In this document: piece after piece, positions 33,316 to 40,493 of the stretch
How the letters are laid out: every line of letters starts with the position of its first letter
Position numbering within the stretch: the first letter of the stretch is position 1
DNA from: an uncultured Prevotellaceae bacterium
Lineage (GTDB): Bacteria; Bacteroidota; Bacteroidia; Bacteroidales; Bacteroidaceae
Assembly: GCA_902788605.1 (NCBI GenBank)
Contig: CADAKX010000029.1
Location: 1 to 64,000, forward strand
DNA: 64,000 nucleotides
Reading direction: 5' to 3'
The notes under the pieces: model-generated
The model's database searches: none
Seen by the model: only the letters and a program-made list of their open reading frames with translations
What the model was told of the DNA's origin: nothing
Program-made: the position numbers and the translations under genes

Positions 33316-34491
33316 TTACAGTCTCACACCGAATGACACGCGGGCATAGGCATCGAAGATGTTGACCTTGCCATGATCATTCTTATAGTTGAAATTGTTG
33401 TACTGCGCCTGAGCACCGATGAAGTAATTACTCCAGTTATAGGCTATGCCGAGACGCAGGTCAAGGTTGAGCTGGAGCATGCTGTGGTTAACCTCTGGCT
33501 CTACCTCCCAGTAGTCAAACTGATGATTCAAAGTATCAGCCATCAAAATGGGTTTGTGGGTCTTGCCATTGGCCCATGTCCTCGTCTCCTTGTTCCAGTC
33601 GCCATAGTTATCGACAGGCTCTTTGGGAGACAGGTCGTAGTTGGTCTCGTATTTGTAGGCTTTCACACGGTTATAGACACTGACGGTGGGCATGGCCATC
33701 ACATTGACAACAAGGCCGCGCAATGGTACCCAGTTGTAGCCGTAGCCCACACCGATGTTGGCCTGGTGTACTTTGGCTCGATAGATGCCGTGACCAATAA
33801 TCATAAAGACGAAGTTTCGGATGTCAGAATAGTCGAATGATGACTGATACCATGTGGCTCCTAACAGGAAAGAGCCTGCGGAGCGACGCTGAATGACCGA
33901 CTGGTTATAGGCGGCAGCCTGAGAGTAGCGATGCCCGTTGAACACGTAGTAGCCGTTGACATAGACGGAACGGATCCATACTGGTGCCGGCATGTTGACG
34001 GCTGTGTCAGACTGGGAAGTCTGCCCTTTCTCGTGGTCTATAGAACTGAACTTGGCGTCTTGCGTGTTGAAGCGTCTCAGTCGGAAGTTAAAGCCGTACT
34101 TGGCTCCTGTCGAACTGAGAGAATAATAGCGGCCAGCGTTCTTGGTGAGTGACTTGGAATAGGAGAAGCCCGTACCACGATAGCCCACCCAGAAACCCAC
34201 GGAAGAGGCCACGGGAGGCTCGAAGCACAGGTTCCAGTCGGAATGGTCGTTGGTTCCTGGAATGTCGAGGCTCTGGCTATAGTCCACATCTACCACGTTC
34301 TCTTTATAGCGGAGAATCACCCTCCAGGGCTTGTCGGGCACTTCGATGTATTGTGAGTCCACCTTCGCCTTGGCTTTCGCGTCCAGGTATTGCTGAGCCT
34401 CGTGAAGCCGTTCCATCAGGCTCGGCTTAGTGTCCTGTGCAGTTGCATTCAGGGAGTATAGCAGGCAGCAGATAATCGTTTTTCGTATCAT
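33316..34491 (-). CDS. DUF4421 outer-membrane protein
   Basis: This 391-residue protein starts at the ATG at 34491 (MIRKTIICCLLYSLNATAQD), which gives a signal peptide; longer frames start inside the promoter. The body has alternating aromatic strands typical of a beta-barrel (GFWVGYRGTGFSYSKSL, VNGYYVFNGHRYSQA, VGYGYNWVPLRG) and an even C-terminal strand ending in FGVRL. This pattern matches DUF4421 proteins of Bacteroidetes. The function is unknown. A -7 box for it lies at 34513-34520. Confidence 0.75.
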   Translation of the reverse strand: MIRKTIICCLLYSLNATAQDTKPSLMERLHEAQQYLDAKAKAKVDSQYIEVPDKPWRVILRYKENVVDVDYSQSLDIPGTNDHSDWNLCFEPPVASSVGFWVGYRGTGFSYSKSLTKNAGRYYSLSSTGAKYGFNFRLRRFNTQDAKFSSIDHEKGQTSQSDTAVNMPAPVWIRSVYVNGYYVFNGHRYSQAAAYNQSVIQRRSAGSFLLGATWYQSSFDYSDIRNFVFMIIGHGIYRAKVHQANIGVGYGYNWVPLRGLVVNVMAMPTVSVYNRVKAYKYETNYDLSPKEPVDNYGDWNKETRTWANGKTHKPILMADTLNHQFDYWEVEPEVNHSMLQLNLDLRLGIAYNWSNYFIGAQAQYNNFNYKNDHGKVNIFDAYARVSFGVRL

Positions 34492-34512
34492 ATCATAAGG
34501 TATTGATGGTCG

Positions 34513-34520
34513 CAAAGATA
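34513..34520 (-). promoter_or_regulatory. -7 box of the DUF4421 gene
   Basis: TATCTTTG on the minus strand is a consensus box 22 bases before the ATG at 34491. It lies back to back with the promoter of the HAD gene on the other strand. Confidence 0.6.
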
Positions 34521-34570
34521 CAAAAAAGTACTTAATCAGAGAAATGTTTATTGAGAAATCTGCTACTTTG

Positions 34571-34602
34571 TTTGGGATTCTCGGAAAGTCTTCATAACTT
34601 TG
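34571..34602 (+). promoter_or_regulatory. Promoter of the HAD hydrolase gene
   Basis: TTTG at 34571-34574 and TAACTTTG at 34595-34602 are separated by 20 bases, a full consensus promoter. The ATG at 34620 follows with a leader of about 11 bases. Confidence 0.75.
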
Positions 34603-34619
34603 CGGATTCAAATGAGATT

Positions 34620-35408
34620 ATGACACAGAAATATGCTTTGTTTTTCGACATCGACGGCACGTTGGTGAGTTTCCAGACCCATGAGATTCCGGCGTCAACC
34701 ATTCAGGCGCTGGCGCAGGCCAAGGCCAATGGGTCGCGGGTGTATATCGCCACGGGTCGTCCACCGCTGATTATCACCAATCTGGGGGCTATTGAGCACC
34801 TGATTGACGGTTATATCACCACCAATGGCGCGTTGTGCTATGTGGGCAACGAGCTGGTGACGTGCCAGCCCATCCCCAAGGAGGACGTGATGACCTGTGT
34901 GAAGGACTGTCAGGCGAAGGGCAACAGCCTCATCATTGTGGGACGAAAGGATGTGGCGGTGATTGACCCCAAGGGCGATGTGGACCGCATCTTCCGTCAG
35001 ATGCTGGCCGTCAAGAACCTCGACAAGGCTTCGCCATTGGATGTCGTGCTTGAGCAGGACATCCTGCAGCTGACCCCCTTTTTTCCAGCCGACTACGAGC
35101 CTATATTGATGGCGCGCATGCCACAATGTGTCTCTGGTCGCTGGCATCCGGAATTTACCGATATCACCGCCAACGGTGCCGACAAGGGCAAGGGTATCCT
35201 GGCAATGGCCCGTCATGAGGGCTTTGACGTCAGTCGCACCATGGCCTTTGGTGATGGTGGAAACGATACCTCAATGATCCTCCAGGCAGGCATTGGCGTG
35301 GCGATGGGTAATGCTATCGACGACCTCAAGCGCCAGGCCGACTATGTCACCACCACTGTCGACGATGATGGCATCCTCAAGGCCCTGCGACACTTTGAGG
35401 TGATATAA
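34620..35408 (+). CDS. Cof-type HAD phosphatase
   Basis: This 262-residue protein starts at the ATG at 34620 downstream of a clear promoter. HAD motifs are present: FFDIDGTLVSF (DxDGT), the Thr in IATGRPP, and GDGGNDTSMI near the C-terminus, with a C2B-type cap between them. Such proteins dephosphorylate sugar phosphates or flavin and pyridoxal derivatives; the substrate cannot be predicted. It stands alone between divergent and convergent neighbours. Confidence 0.9.
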   Translation: MTQKYALFFDIDGTLVSFQTHEIPASTIQALAQAKANGSRVYIATGRPPLIITNLGAIEHLIDGYITTNGALCYVGNELVTCQPIPKEDVMTCVKDCQAKGNSLIIVGRKDVAVIDPKGDVDRIFRQMLAVKNLDKASPLDVVLEQDILQLTPFFPADYEPILMARMPQCVSGRWHPEFTDITANGADKGKGILAMARHEGFDVSRTMAFGDGGNDTSMILQAGIGVAMGNAIDDLKRQADYVTTTVDDDGILKALRHFEVI

Positions 35409-35445
35409 GCGTTAATTTCTGGCCAACAAATCATATATTATTTCT

Positions 35446-37632
35446 TCATTTTTCTATGTTGTTTTGCATACGCTGCATGACCAGACGGATTTCATCGTAG
35501 GTGATATCGGGCGGACAGAGGTTCTTGATGGCCGTAGAGCCTTCCGTGACGCCAATCTTACTGATGACGCGCTGGATGGCCTGCTGGTGGTCTGCAGGCA
35601 CGAGGTCATCGAAGGAGACCTCGCCAGAGTCCACGTAACGGGTAAGATGCCCAATGACCGTACCTAGCGTGAGGCTTCGCGTCTTGGCGATGAGGTCGGG
35701 TTTCATGCCCTCTAGATAGAGTTGGAGAGACACCTCCCATGTCTTGGGTTTCACTTCCTTGGGCGCCTTGGGAGCCTTCGGCTTGCGCTGGCGTTTGGAC
35801 TTGACGTCACCTTCACTCAGCGCATCGAGCATCGACATCTGTTTCTCGTGCAGGTAGTTATCGACGCTGAAGCCCGTCTCAGCTAGTTTTACGAGCAGAT
35901 AACGACGGCTGAGCCATGCCTGCTTGAGGTCGGAGAGAGTATTGCTGAGGCGATGGGAGGCCTGTTTGTTGTTGGTCTCAACCTTACCGCTGAGCTCGAT
36001 GGGCTTGTCGAGAATCTCGCGCAACTGGTCAGCAAAGTACTCGGTACTACGCATCACACGGTCAAGGAATTCGGTGTCGTGCAGCTCTTCGTAGGGTATC
36101 GTCTGAATCTTCTGTTGCCATTTGCCGGCTACGTCAAGGACGCGCTGACGCAGGTCTAAGAGGGCTTTGTCGTGCAACTGTTTCAGTGAGGCATGACTAT
36201 GGTAGAAGAACTCGGCAAAGATTCGCACCATCGACTCCTGCTGGGCAAAGATGGAGCGGAAATCGAAGAGTTGCAGCAGTAGGTAGCGCTCATACTCCTG
36301 TTTGAGTAGGGGCAACTGACAGATGCTGCGCTCAGCCTGATATTCCTGTTGGGCGATATACGAGTCCACGCGCTCATCGTTGATGATAGCACGGGCCTCC
36401 AAGGGTGAAGCCAGTACCAGTCCTTCGAGGGTGCGACAGCGGCTCAGAGCTACATACACCTGACCAGGCGCAAAACTTTGGTTGGCATCGATGATGGCAC
36501 GGTCGAATGTCAGGCCCTGACTCTTATGGATGGTGATGGCCCAGGCCAGACGCAGGGGCAGTTGTTTGAAGGTGCCCTGTACCTCGGCCTCAATCTCGCG
36601 CGTCTTCTCGTTCAGCGTATAGCGGGTGTTCTCCCATTCCTGTGGTTCCACCTCGATGGCCTCGCTGTCGCCCTCGCAATAGACGGTGAGACGATGGTCA
36701 GTGGCCTCCATCACGCGTCCGATACGGCCATTGTAGTATTTGTGTTCGCCAGAGGGGTCGTTCTTCACAAACATCACCTGAGCGCCTTCCTTCAGCACTA
36801 GTGCCTCGGCTGTGGGGTAGGAATAATCCGGAAAAGTGCCTTTGATTTCTGCGCGATAGGTATAGGCATGGCCAGGCAGCTTCTGCAGCTCTGACTCATT
36901 GTAGTTGTTCGCGATGATATTGTGGGTGGTCAGGCGGATGTAACCACTCCCCTCGCCCTTTGGAGAGGGGCCGGGGGTGAGGCTCCGGCTGTTCAGCTTC
37001 GCCAGCGCCTCTTCCGATGGATGGCCATTGCGCACCTCGTTTAGGATATTGATAAACGAGGCATCCTGCTGGCGATAGACATGCTCCAACTGGATGGTGA
37101 CATAGTCTATCTGCTGCAAGGCCTTTGATCCAAAGAAATAGGGGGTGTCATAATAGGGCTTCAGCATTCGTTCATCCTCTGGTGTGACTACAGGCGTCAA
37201 CTGTGCCAGGTCGCCAATCATCAGCAACTGCACGCCACCAAAGGGCTGGTTATGTTCACGGAAGCGCCTTAAAACGGCATCGATGGCATCGAGCAAATCG
37301 GCTCGTACCATCGATATCTCGTCGATAATCAGCAGGTCTATCGAGGCGATGATCTTGCGCTTCTCACGACTGAAATCAAACTTGCTCTCTACCTTCGCAC
37401 CAGGTACATAGGGTGAAAAGGGTAACTGGAAAAACGAGTGGATGGTGACACCACCGGCATTGATGGCTGCCACACCCGTGGGGGCCACCACGATGGGGCG
37501 CTTCCTGGAGCCTGCCATCACCTCTTTCAGAAACGTCGTCTTGCCCGTTCCTGCCTTACCAGTCAAAAAAATGCTGCGCCCCGTGTTCTCGACGAAGTCC
37601 CACGCGGTGCGCAGCTGATCATTTTGTTCCAT
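35446..37632 (-). CDS. PIF1-like helicase with C-terminal HTH and in-frame repeat
   Basis: This 728-residue superfamily 1B helicase has Walker A GKAGTGKTTFLKE near residue 30, Walker B LLIIDEISMVRAD, motif III MIGDLAQLTPV, HVYRQQDAS, and motifs V and VI (AWAITIHKSQGLTFDRA, YVALSRCRTLEGL). The C-terminus holds a helicase-associated HTH domain (LYLEGMKPDLIAKTRSLTLG). It likely unwinds DNA during repair or replication. Extra residues SLTPGPSPKGEGS between NSR and GYIRL come from a REP-like palindrome (36947-36982) that also lies in sodB. Confidence 0.88.
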   Translation of the reverse strand: MEQNDQLRTAWDFVENTGRSIFLTGKAGTGKTTFLKEVMAGSRKRPIVVAPTGVAAINAGGVTIHSFFQLPFSPYVPGAKVESKFDFSREKRKIIASIDLLIIDEISMVRADLLDAIDAVLRRFREHNQPFGGVQLLMIGDLAQLTPVVTPEDERMLKPYYDTPYFFGSKALQQIDYVTIQLEHVYRQQDASFINILNEVRNGHPSEEALAKLNSRSLTPGPSPKGEGSGYIRLTTHNIIANNYNESELQKLPGHAYTYRAEIKGTFPDYSYPTAEALVLKEGAQVMFVKNDPSGEHKYYNGRIGRVMEATDHRLTVYCEGDSEAIEVEPQEWENTRYTLNEKTREIEAEVQGTFKQLPLRLAWAITIHKSQGLTFDRAIIDANQSFAPGQVYVALSRCRTLEGLVLASPLEARAIINDERVDSYIAQQEYQAERSICQLPLLKQEYERYLLLQLFDFRSIFAQQESMVRIFAEFFYHSHASLKQLHDKALLDLRQRVLDVAGKWQQKIQTIPYEELHDTEFLDRVMRSTEYFADQLREILDKPIELSGKVETNNKQASHRLSNTLSDLKQAWLSRRYLLVKLAETGFSVDNYLHEKQMSMLDALSEGDVKSKRQRKPKAPKAPKEVKPKTWEVSLQLYLEGMKPDLIAKTRSLTLGTVIGHLTRYVDSGEVSFDDLVPADHQQAIQRVISKIGVTEGSTAIKNLCPPDITYDEIRLVMQRMQNNIEK
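36947..36982 (-). repeat. REP-like palindrome inside the helicase gene
   Basis: On the minus strand it reads CCTCACCCCCGGCCCCTCTC, then CAAAGGGCGAGGGGAG, almost identical to the sodB copy, and it is translated in the same frame (PSPKGEGS). Confidence 0.8.
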
Positions 37633-37651
37633 TCTTATCTTGATAGGAGTA

Positions 37652-38839
37652 TCAAATCAAACTGTCGGCCAATTGTTCCAACTGTGTCTCATCAGCAGCC
37701 TTCATACGCGAGCGGATGGTGACCATGGGCTCTACAATCTCGCAGTCCTTCAGGGCCTCAATCATGGTGCGCATCACCTTGCCTGCGGTGGGGGCCCAAC
37801 TGCCGTTCTCGATGATACCGAATTTGCGCTTCTGGTAGTTCTTGATCTGCAGGTGGTACAAGAAATCGTGCATCACGGGGAACACGCCTGCATCGTAGCT
37901 TGAGGCTGCTACCACCACCGTGGGATAGCGGAACGCATCCTCTATGACCTCGGCCATGTCAGAGCGACTCAGGTCGCTCACCACGACCTTCTTGGCGCCT
38001 TTTTCTCGGAGCAAAACTCCGAGACGCTCGGCAGCAGCGGCTGTGCCACCATGGATGCTGGCATAGGCAATCAGAATGCCTTCGCTCTCAGGTTCGTATT
38101 TGCTCCAGATGTCATACAGGCGTACAGCCTCTGTCAGTGCCTCGCCCTTGAGCACAGGACCATGCAGGGGACAGATAGCCTGGATATCGATGACTGCCGC
38201 CTTCTTGAGGACGTTCTGCACCTGAGTGCCATACTTGCCGCAGATGTTGAAGTAGTAGCGACGCGCCTCGCATGCCCAGTCGTCGACCCCCTTTCCCGTT
38301 TCCCCCGAAGGAGGAAAGCCCAGTGCACCAAACTTGCCGAAACCATCAGCTGAGAACAGCACCTTGTCTGTGCTGTCGTAGGTCATGATGACCTCAGGCC
38401 AGTGTATCATTGCTGCACCAATGAAGGTGAGCTCGTGTTTACCCAGTGATAGTGTATCACCGTCCTTCACGGTAATCACACGTCCTGTGAAATCAACGCC
38501 TTCGAAGAAGTTGCTCAGCATTTTGACGGCCTGGGCGCTGCAAACCAACTGCAGGTTGGGGTAGGTCTCCAGCATCCAGGCGATGAGTGCTGAGTGGTCG
38601 GGCTCCATATGGTGAACCACCATATAGTCGGGCTGGCGACCATTGAGCGCTGCCTGGAGATTGGCCTTCCACACCTCACCCTTGCGAAGGTCGACAGTAT
38701 CCATCACGGCAATCTTCTCATCGTCGATGAGATAGGAATTATAACTCATGCCCTCGGGCACCACATACTGACTTTCAAACAAATCGATGTCGAGATCGTC
38801 CACACCGATATACTTAATGGTATCGCTAATCATATTCAT
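37652..38839 (-). CDS. fprA: FprA-family flavodiiron protein
   Basis: This 395-residue protein has an N-terminal metallo-beta-lactamase-like diiron domain with ligands in VVHHMEPDHSALI, IHWPE, FSADGFGK and CPLHGPVLK. A C-terminal flavodoxin domain (IAYASIHGGTAAAAERLG, VVVAASSYDAGVFPVMHDF) binds FMN. It reduces oxygen or nitric oxide to protect anaerobes. About 10 extra residues (FPPSGETGKG) after GALG come from a short repeat at 38287-38321; usual family members read directly into the DDWACEA region. Ligands are intact. Confidence 0.92.
   Translation of the reverse strand: MNMISDTIKYIGVDDLDIDLFESQYVVPEGMSYNSYLIDDEKIAVMDTVDLRKGEVWKANLQAALNGRQPDYMVVHHMEPDHSALIAWMLETYPNLQLVCSAQAVKMLSNFFEGVDFTGRVITVKDGDTLSLGKHELTFIGAAMIHWPEVIMTYDSTDKVLFSADGFGKFGALGFPPSGETGKGVDDWACEARRYYFNICGKYGTQVQNVLKKAAVIDIQAICPLHGPVLKGEALTEAVRLYDIWSKYEPESEGILIAYASIHGGTAAAAERLGVLLREKGAKKVVVSDLSRSDMAEVIEDAFRYPTVVVAASSYDAGVFPVMHDFLYHLQIKNYQKRKFGIIENGSWAPTAGKVMRTMIEALKDCEIVEPMVTIRSRMKAADETQLEQLADSLI
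38287..38321 (-). repeat. C/G-rich repeat inside fprA
   Basis: The plus strand reads CCCCCTTTCCCGTTTCCCCC, then GAAGGAGGAAAGCCC, with TTTCC and GGAAA as inverted arms. It is in frame and adds FPPSGETGKG. Confidence 0.6.
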
Positions 38840-38859
38840 AGTTCTCGTTTTATTTTTGG

Positions 38860-38867
38860 CAAAGTTA
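38860..38867 (-). promoter_or_regulatory. -7 box of fprA
   Basis: TAACTTTG on the minus strand lies about 20 bases upstream of the ATG at 38839. Confidence 0.55.
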
Positions 38868-38911
38868 CCATTATTTTTCCAAATCTCCTAGGGTCTTATA
38901 CATTTTTTTAG

Positions 38912-38978
38912 AAAAAAAGGATCTTCCACATGTGCCAGATTGTTTGAAATCATTGGCCTCCTGTTGGAAGATCCTTTT
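38912..38978 (-). terminator. Terminator of the capsule export operon
   Basis: On the minus strand, AAAAGGATCTTCCA (38978-38965) pairs with TGGAAGATCCTTTT (38928-38915) across a long 36-base loop and is followed by further T residues. It lies downstream of the small His-rich gene. Confidence 0.7.
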
Positions 38979-39040
38979 CTTCGAATGTCTGCGAGCGGGA
39001 CTCGCGACATGCAATGAGATGTATAATGTTTGTTGTTTGC

Positions 39041-39223
39041 TTACATGATGTATCGTGAAGCAATGACGGCCAACCCCATGAGGATGGCTAATGTAACGAG
39101 CGTAACCTTCAGGTATTTCTCAATCTTCTTGCGGGTTTCTATGGCCTGCAGAGAACGTTGCTTGAAAAGGCTCGCCCCATCTTTCTTGTGATGATGATGA
39201 TGGTGATGATGTTCTTCTGGCAT
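39041..39223 (-). CDS. Small membrane protein with a natural octahistidine
   Basis: This 60-residue protein starts MPEEHHHHHHHHKKDG and ends with one membrane helix (VTLVTLAILMGLAVIAS). The eight His are encoded by a run of CAT/CAC codons, and the gene is the last member of a capsule export operon after the Wza-like gene (7-base gap). The His stretch could bind metal, for example zinc or nickel; no function is known. It is unlikely to be a cloning artefact, since it sits within native context and is followed by a native terminator. Confidence 0.65.
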   Translation of the reverse strand: MPEEHHHHHHHHKKDGASLFKQRSLQAIETRKKIEKYLKVTLVTLAILMGLAVIASRYIM

Positions 39224-39230
39224 GATAGTA

Positions 39231-40028
39231 TTACTTTAAAATGTTATACAACAGCGAGGTCAATGAGATGAGAATACTGGTGGCACTGAACCACAGCGTT
39301 GTCATGCTACCGACACTTGAGTTCTGAGCCTTCACCTTGTTGGGCTCCACATACACGATGTCGTTCTGCTGCAGATAGAAATAGGGGGAGTTCACAATAT
39401 TGGCATCATTCAGGTTGAGGGTGTGAATCTCCTTGCGGCCTGAGGCGTTCTTGCGAATCAGCTTGACACGGTCACGGACACCATAGATGGTCAGGTCACC
39501 GGCCTGTGCCAGGGCCTCCAATACGTTGATCTCCTCGCGTGACACCATATAGCTACCAGGTCTGGCTACCTCACCCAATACTGAGATAGAATAGCTGGAC
39601 ATGCGTACGGTGACAATGGGGTTCTCACTCTCTGCCAGGTAAGGTCTAATCTTATCCTGTATCATGCGCTCACACTGGCGCTTGGTGAGTCCTGCCACTT
39701 GCAGACGACCAATAATCGGGAAGTTGATGCTTCCCTCGGTGTCTACCAGATAGGGCATCAGGGTACCACCTGTGGTTGACAATGTGCGTCCCTGTTGGTA
39801 GGCGTTCTGCATCAGCAGGTTGAAGGGCAGTGATACCTCTGGGTTAGTGGTGTTGACAGAGATGGTCAACTCGTCCTTAGGCATAATCTTAGCATCATAG
39901 AGATACTGCGAACGGTCGTAATTGACGCTATCGCTGTTCTGAATATACGCAATATTCTTCACGCTGCCGCACGAAGAGAAAAATGCCAATACCAATGATA
40001 CGGTGAAAAAAAGACTTAGCTTCTTCAT
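39231..40028 (-). CDS. Polysaccharide export lipoprotein, Wza-like
   Basis: This 265-residue protein has a lipoprotein signal (FFTVSLVLAFFSSCGS, with Cys at about residue 20), a polysaccharide-export domain (KIMPKDELTISVNTTNPEVS) and an SLBB domain (VLGEVARPGSYMVSREEINV). It forms the outer-membrane export channel or its periplasmic part for capsular polysaccharide. A hydrophobic C-terminal helix (TTLWFSATSILISLTSLLYN) matches Bacteroidetes versions. It follows the HAD gene by 33 bases and belongs to the Wzc operon. Confidence 0.9.
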   Translation of the reverse strand: MKKLSLFFTVSLVLAFFSSCGSVKNIAYIQNSDSVNYDRSQYLYDAKIMPKDELTISVNTTNPEVSLPFNLLMQNAYQQGRTLSTTGGTLMPYLVDTEGSINFPIIGRLQVAGLTKRQCERMIQDKIRPYLAESENPIVTVRMSSYSISVLGEVARPGSYMVSREEINVLEALAQAGDLTIYGVRDRVKLIRKNASGRKEIHTLNLNDANIVNSPYFYLQQNDIVYVEPNKVKAQNSSVGSMTTLWFSATSILISLTSLLYNILK

Positions 40029-40061
40029 ATACTTATTTGTTTGTGTTTCTGAATTCTGTGA

Positions 40062-40493
40062 TTAGAACTGCCACCAATGTTTCTTCTTGGGAGGACGGTA
40101 TTCCTCGAGAGAAGTGCGACCGGCCTCGTCAAGGAGGTGGTGCCACTTCTTCTGATGCTTGATCATACGATAGATGGTGCCCCAGTCGGGCAGGCCTCCA
40201 AGGTTGCGGTCGTCAATAAAGAGATCCACCTTGAGCTTGCGAGAGAAGTGGGGGTTGTTTTCTACCGTTTCCTCGGGATAGTCGCGGTTGACGGCATAGA
40301 ACTCCAATCCGCGCTCCTTGCACCAGTTGACAGCCTCCTCAAGGAGCTCACCCTCGCGTACTGACCAGAGGATGAGCTTGTGGCGATCCTGAACGAGCAT
40401 CTTCAACGTTTCCACAGCAAAGGGGATCTCTTCGCCAATCTTGGGATAGCGATGCTCTACAATGGTTCCGTCAAAATCTACTGCTATAATCAT
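40062..40493 (-). CDS. Small HAD-like hydrolase of the capsule operon
   Basis: This 143-residue protein has the HAD catalytic start VDFDGTIVEHRYP (DxDGT) and the acidic pair in VDLFIDDRNLGGLP. It has no cap domain, so it belongs to the compact HAD group that includes the Bacteroides BT0820 type. It might dephosphorylate a sugar or act on capsule precursors. Its start codon overlaps the stop of the Wzc gene (ATGA, 40490-40493), indicating coupling. The substrate is unknown. Confidence 0.8.
   Translation of the reverse strand: MIIAVDFDGTIVEHRYPKIGEEIPFAVETLKMLVQDRHKLILWSVREGELLEEAVNWCKERGLEFYAVNRDYPEETVENNPHFSRKLKVDLFIDDRNLGGLPDWGTIYRMIKHQKKWHHLLDEAGRTSLEEYRPPKKKHWWQF

Noticed and set aside
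37990..38025. Palindrome TCTCGGAG-CAAAA-CTCCGAGA in fprA as a further insertion
   Set aside because: The encoded residues (RLGVLLREKGAKK) are normal for the family, so nothing seems to have been inserted.
39041..39223. Vector or expression-tag contamination suggested by eight His
   Set aside because: The gene sits in a native capsule operon, uses mixed His codons and is followed by a native terminator.
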